This document shows, in pieces, positions 60,768 through 64,000 of a stretch of DNA of 64,000 nucleotides. Origin of the DNA: Variovorax gossypii (GTDB lineage: Bacteria > Pseudomonadota > Gammaproteobacteria > Burkholderiales > Burkholderiaceae_C); assembly GCF_003965815.1 (NCBI RefSeq), contig NZ_RXOE01000001.1:248001-312000 (forward strand), in the 5' to 3' direction. Position 1 is the first letter of the stretch, and every line of letters begins with the position of its first letter. A program made the translations under genes and the position numbers. The notes beneath the pieces were generated by a model that worked only from the letters and a program-made list of their open reading frames with translations, was not told the DNA's origin and searched no databases.

Positions 60768-61874
60768 TTATGCCTTTTGGGCAAACTGCCAGGCCATGTC
60801 GGCCATGGGGCGGGCGCCGCGGGCCGAAGCCACGGCTTGCTCGCTCGACGCGGTTCCGGCCTCGACCCGCTTGGCAATGCCTTGCAGGATCGCGGCCATG
60901 CGGAACAGGTTGTAGGCCTGGTAGAAGTTCCAGTCGGGCGCGAGCGCCTCGGGCGTGCTGATGCGGGTGCGCTCGCAGTAGCGGCGGATGTATTCGCTCT
61001 CGGTGGGAATGCCCAGCGAGGCGACATCGACGCCGCCGATGCCGCGCCCAGTGCTCGGCGGCATATGCCAGGACATGCAGTGGTAGCTGAAGTCGGCCAG
61101 CGGGTGGCCCAGCGTGGAAAGCTCCCAGTCGAGCACCGCGATGATGCGCGGCTCGGTGGCATGGAACATCACGTTGTCGAGGCGGTAGTCGCCGTGGACG
61201 ATCGACACCTTGCTCTCGTCGCGCGCGCTAGCGGGCATGTGCGCGGGCAGCCAGTCGATCAGCCGCTCCATGGCCTCGATGGGTTGCGAGAGCTCGCCCG
61301 CGCCGTCGGCCGAAGCCTTGTACTGCTTGCTCCAGCGGCCGATCTGGCGCTCGAAGTAGTTGCCGGGCTTGCCATAGTCGGCCAGGCCGCGGGCGGCGAA
61401 GTCGACCGTATGCAGCGCGGCGATCACGCGGTTCATCTCGTCGTAGTGGGCGTCGCGCTCGGCGTTGCTCATGCCGGGCAGCGACTGGTCCCACAGCACG
61501 CGGCCCTGCATGAACTCCATGACGTAGAAGGCACGGCCGATGACGCTTTCGTCCTCGCACAGGCAGTACATGCGCGGCACCGGCACGTCGGTGCCGGCCA
61601 GGCCGCTCATCACCTTGAACTCGCGCTCCACCGCGTGGGCGGAAGGCAGCAGCTTCGCGACCGGGCCCGGCTTGGCGCGCATCACGTAGCTCTGCGTGGG
61701 CGTGACCAGCTTGTAGGTCGGGTTCGACTGGCCGCCCTTGAACATCTCGACCGTCAGCGGGCCCTTGAAGCCGTCGAGGTTCTTCCCGAGCCAGGCCGCG
61801 AGCGCGTCGACGTCGAAGGCGTGCTGTTGCGAGACGGCACGGGTGCCGATGAAGGAGGAGAAGTCCTGGCTCAT
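60768..61874 (-). CDS. Phosphotransferase family protein (ACAD10/11 kinase-like)
   Basis: Aminoglycoside-phosphotransferase-fold kinase, 368 residues. The N-lobe has FKGGQSNPTYKL and YVMRAKPGPVAKLLPSAHAVEREF, with the ATP-binding lysine-equivalent Arg/Lys; the catalytic loop is VSIVHGDYRLDNVMFH near 220, and the metal motif is IAVLDWELSTLGHPLADF. This is the branch matching the N-terminal kinase domain of ACAD10/11, not true antibiotic resistance. It lies 27 bases upstream of the acyl-CoA dehydrogenase and is presumably co-transcribed. Confidence 0.9.
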   Translation of the reverse strand: MSQDFSSFIGTRAVSQQHAFDVDALAAWLGKNLDGFKGPLTVEMFKGGQSNPTYKLVTPTQSYVMRAKPGPVAKLLPSAHAVEREFKVMSGLAGTDVPVPRMYCLCEDESVIGRAFYVMEFMQGRVLWDQSLPGMSNAERDAHYDEMNRVIAALHTVDFAARGLADYGKPGNYFERQIGRWSKQYKASADGAGELSQPIEAMERLIDWLPAHMPASARDESKVSIVHGDYRLDNVMFHATEPRIIAVLDWELSTLGHPLADFSYHCMSWHMPPSTGRGIGGVDVASLGIPTESEYIRRYCERTRISTPEALAPDWNFYQAYNLFRMAAILQGIAKRVEAGTASSEQAVASARGARPMADMAWQFAQKA

Positions 61875-61919
61875 GTCGGTATGTCTTGTCTGCCTGGGGT
61901 TGTCGTTGTAGTTGTCGTT

Positions 61920-62639
61920 CTAGCTTTCAGCTTCCGAGACGCGCATCAACGCCGAACGGTCGAGCACCACCAGGCCGCCCGGCTCGATGCGGATGGTGCC
62001 CTCGCGCTCCATGGTCTTCAGCTCCTGGTTGACCCGCTGGCGCGAGGCACCCAGCAGCTGCGCCAGTTCTTCCTGCGCCAGTTGCAGGCCGATGCGCATC
62101 TGGCTGCCGTCTTCCAGGTTCGGCACGCCGTAGCTGCGCACGAGGTGAATGAGCTGCTTGGCCAGCCGCGCTCGCAGGGGCAGGGTGTTGAGGTCTTCCA
62201 CCAGCCCGAAGAGCGTGCGGATGCGCCGCGCCTGCAGCCGCATCAGCGCCTCGTACAGCTCCACGTGCGAGGCCAGGATCTTCTGGAAGTCGGCGCGCGC
62301 CACGCACAGGATGGTGGTGTCGCCATGCGAGTAGGTGTCGTGCGTGCGCCGGTCCCCGTCGAACATCGCCACGTCGCCGAACCAGATGCCCGGTTCCACG
62401 TAGGTCAGCGTCACCTGCTTGCCCGAGACGGCCGTCGAGCTCACGCGCACCGCGCCCTTGGCGCAGGCAATCCAGTGTTCGGGCGGATCGCCGCGGGCGG
62501 CGATCAGGTCGCCGTCCTTGTAGCGTTTGACGAAGGCGCATCGGAGGATGTCGTGCCGCAGCGATGGAGAAAGGGAAGAAAACCAGCGACCACTGTTGAT
62601 CGCTTCACGTTCTTCGATGGTAAGAATGGGGTCGTCCAT
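61920..62639 (-). CDS. Crp/Fnr family transcriptional regulator
   Basis: 239 residues. The N-terminal cyclic-nucleotide-binding-like barrel includes YKDGDLIAARGDPPEHWIACAKGAVRVSS and WFGDVAMFDGDRRTHDTYSHGDT; a long dimer helix follows; the C-terminal winged helix has QLAQEELAQLLGASRQRVNQELKTMEREG. There is no N-terminal Fnr cysteine cluster, and cAMP-contact residues are not clearly conserved, so the effector is open. It sits between the APH-like kinase and enoyl-CoA hydratase genes on the same strand, so it may control this acyl-CoA cluster. ATG 62639 is preferred; the open frame upstream is not Crp-like. Confidence 0.9.
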   Translation of the reverse strand: MDDPILTIEEREAINSGRWFSSLSPSLRHDILRCAFVKRYKDGDLIAARGDPPEHWIACAKGAVRVSSTAVSGKQVTLTYVEPGIWFGDVAMFDGDRRTHDTYSHGDTTILCVARADFQKILASHVELYEALMRLQARRIRTLFGLVEDLNTLPLRARLAKQLIHLVRSYGVPNLEDGSQMRIGLQLAQEELAQLLGASRQRVNQELKTMEREGTIRIEPGGLVVLDRSALMRVSEAES

Positions 62640-62728
62640 TGGTCTGTCCTCTCGGCGACTGGAAAGCTGGTGGGTGTCACGGGAGCGACGCCGTCCGGCG
62701 CTACCCGCTTGCTCGGTTGCTGGGCTGT

Positions 62729-63511
62729 CTATTCGTACTGCGGCGGCTTCTTCTCGAGGAACGCGGCGATGCCGATGCCCGCGTTCGCGTGGTGCAGGTT
62801 GCGCACGAAGTGGTCGCGCTCCTGCGAAAGCTGCGAGGCCAGCGTGGCACTTTGGGCCTCGCTCAGCAGCTCCTTGATGCTGGCCAGCGAATTCGGTGCA
62901 CGCGCGTTGAGCCGGCCCGCCAGCGCCAGCGCGCCCGCGAGCGCCTGGCCGCTTTCGGTGAGCTCGTTGACCAGGCCCAGTGCGTGCAGGCGCGGCGCGG
63001 CGATGCGCTCGCCGTTCATCAGCCATTCGCTCGCGAGCTGGCGCGGCAGTTGGCGCCCCAGGTGCCAGCTCAGACCGCCGTCGGGCGACAGCGCAACGTT
63101 GCTGTACGAGGCCGCGAAGACCGCGTCGCGCGCCGACACCACGAAATCGCAGGCCAGCGCGAGCGAAAAGCCCGCGCCCGCCGCCGCGCCTTCGACGGCC
63201 GCGATGACCGGCTTGGGAAAGGTGCGGATCGAATCGATCCAGTTGTGCAGGCCCTCGATGCTCTCGGCCTGCACCGAGCGGTCGAGCTGCCGGTTGGCCA
63301 GGAGGCGCTGCAGCGAGCCGCCGGCGCAGAACCATGAGCCTTCGCCCACGATGACCACGCTGCGGATCTCCGCGCTGTTCTCGGCCTTGTTCAGCGCCTC
63401 GATGCCCGCGGCGTAGATGTCGGGGCCCAGCGCGTTGCGCTGGCTGGGGTTGGAGATCGTCAGCACCATGGTGCTGCCCTCGCTCGTACTCTTGAGTTCT
63501 GCGGTGCTCAT
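62729..63511 (-). CDS. Enoyl-CoA hydratase/isomerase family protein
   Basis: Crotonase-fold enzyme of 260 residues. NPSQRNALGPDIYAAG and IRSVVIVGEGSWFCAGGSLQRL form the CoA-binding and first oxyanion segment; PVIAAVEGAAAGAGFSLALACDFVVSA is the signature helix. The second oxyanion region reads SYSNVALSPDGGLSWHLGRQLPRQLASEW, where catalytic Glu positions of true hydratases are replaced by Ser/Asp as in PaaG-type isomerases. It ends in LEKKPPQYE. In beta-oxidation context it likely serves aromatic or branched acyl-CoA breakdown. Confidence 0.9.
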   Translation of the reverse strand: MSTAELKSTSEGSTMVLTISNPSQRNALGPDIYAAGIEALNKAENSAEIRSVVIVGEGSWFCAGGSLQRLLANRQLDRSVQAESIEGLHNWIDSIRTFPKPVIAAVEGAAAGAGFSLALACDFVVSARDAVFAASYSNVALSPDGGLSWHLGRQLPRQLASEWLMNGERIAAPRLHALGLVNELTESGQALAGALALAGRLNARAPNSLASIKELLSEAQSATLASQLSQERDHFVRNLHHANAGIGIAAFLEKKPPQYE

Positions 63512-63541
63512 GGCTCGGTTCCGTGCTTTCTTACTCGGTCT

Positions 63542-64000
63542 TCATTCTTCTTCGTGCAGCAGGCTCAGGCCCAGCGCGCCGCGGCGGCGCAGCCACGGGC
63601 TCGGGCGATAGCGCGGGTCGCCGTACACCGTCTGCAGGTTGAACAGCACCTCGAGCATGTTGGTCGGTCCGTAGAGGTTGCCCATGGCGAGCGGGCCGCG
63701 CGGATAGCCCAGGCCCAACTGCACGGCGGTCTCGAGGTCGGCCGGCGTGCACACGCGCTGCTGGCACATGTCGGCGGCGATGTTGACGATGGTGCCGATC
63801 ACGCGCTGCGTGACGAAGCCGCCGCTGTCGCGGATCACGCTCACGGCCTTGCCGTCGCGCGCGAAGAGGGCGTGCGCCGCGTCGCGGATGTCGCGGCGCG
63901 TGGCCGGGTTGGTGGCGAGCACGCGGCGCTTGGTGGCGGCGTCGTCGATCATCATGTCGATGCCGACGGTGCGGGTGGCGTCCAGGCGCTCGACGGCGGC
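63542..64000 (-). CDS. 3-Hydroxyacyl-CoA dehydrogenase, C-terminal part (5' end outside window)
   Basis: Frame open to the window edge; 152 residues of the C-terminus are visible. The 3HCDH_C domain is recognised by SGGFVTQRVIGTIVNIAADMC, TPADLETAVQLGLGYPRGPLAMGN and a final PSPWLRRRGALGLSLL. The upstream part (ERLDATRTVGIDMMID, ATKRRVLATNPATRRDIRDAAHAL) suggests a two-domain-repeat form such as PaaH/PaaC-like enzymes of about 500 residues. It starts the visible part of the acyl-CoA cluster and is 30 bases from the enoyl-CoA hydratase start. Confidence 0.85.
   Translation of the reverse strand, partial: AAVERLDATRTVGIDMMIDDAATKRRVLATNPATRRDIRDAAHALFARDGKAVSVIRDSGGFVTQRVIGTIVNIAADMCQQRVCTPADLETAVQLGLGYPRGPLAMGNLYGPTNMLEVLFNLQTVYGDPRYRPSPWLRRRGALGLSLLHEEE

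Noticed and set aside
60768..61874. Aminoglycoside resistance gene
   Set aside because: The APH fold (HGDYRLDN) is present, but the sequence pattern and neighbour match the ACAD10/11-associated kinase branch rather than drug-modifying enzymes.
61875..61919. GTTGTCGTT short repeats between the kinase-like and Crp/Fnr genes
   Set aside because: Only about three imperfect copies over 45 bases; probably slippage, with no evidence of an operator array.
61920..63335. A 471-codon frame joining the Crp/Fnr gene to upstream sequence opposite the hydratase region
   Set aside because: Only the last 239 codons are Crp-like; the rest is the shadow of the enoyl-CoA hydratase gene in another frame.

Overview
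The window is a GC-rich stretch of chromosome (visibly about two thirds G+C) from a Gram-negative betaproteobacterium. Gene content and order fit Burkholderiales, family Comamonadaceae, most like Variovorax. The signs are a PhaR/3-hydroxybutyrate dehydrogenase polyhydroxybutyrate signature, a RelA-type synthetase, a Kdo hydroxylase beside carB, and the conserved rpsB-to-rnhB cluster. The genus is an inference from general familiarity, not from a search. I see no insertion sequence, prophage, CRISPR array, integrase or rRNA. This is core genome, almost fully coding, and no stretch longer than about 300 bases lacks a gene.

Layout. 1-5352: the tail of a chemotaxis receptor, an Ivy-type lysozyme inhibitor fusion, nth, a PLP aminotransferase, a deacetylase resembling acetylpolyamine amidohydrolase, and small proteins. 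5360-10616 (minus): mfd-serB-ldh, joined by 4-base stop/start overlaps. 10735-11942: ispD-ispF. 11961-14191 (minus): an OmpR-type response regulator and its histidine kinase, facing a 119-residue exported protein and a SIMPL-domain protein. 15538-19591: 3-hydroxybutyrate dehydrogenase, an alpha/beta hydrolase and relA. 19640-25187: tRNA-Val, a small zinc-ribbon-like protein, phaR, rimO, two tandem identical tRNA-Leu(CAG) genes each with its own terminator, and rnr. 25245-30568: an SDR, the NAD(P)HX repair enzyme, a membrane protein, a D-amino-acid dehydrogenase and an amidase.

30775-46066 is one long plus-strand run: rpsB, tsf, pyrH, frr, uppS, cdsA, dxr, rseP, bamA, skp, lpxD, fabZ, lpxA, lpxB, rnhB and a SpoU-type rRNA methyltransferase. 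It links translation, isoprenoid and phospholipid precursors, outer-membrane protein assembly and lipid A synthesis. dxr here and ispD/ispF upstream are three steps of the MEP pathway, and uppS uses its products. 46209-52502: carA-carB, a Kdo hydroxylase, greA and a DUF4149 membrane protein. 52566-53809 (minus): a glycosyltransferase-like protein and a YhbY-type RNA-binding protein. 53843-59366: rlmE, ftsH, folP, glmM and a GNAT acetyltransferase. 59469-64000 (minus): a fatty-acid/acyl-CoA cluster (acyl-CoA dehydrogenase, APH-like kinase, Crp/Fnr regulator, enoyl-CoA hydratase, partial 3-hydroxyacyl-CoA dehydrogenase).

The best candidates for something undescribed are regulatory RNAs. The carA leader (about 46095-46208) can form two mutually exclusive helices, one of which hides the Shine-Dalgarno sequence. 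The rpsB leader (about 30639-30774) has similar competing pairings. Other points of interest are an apparent ATC start codon for rnr, an intrinsic-terminator hairpin inside the start of folP, and the duplicated tRNA-Leu/terminator unit.
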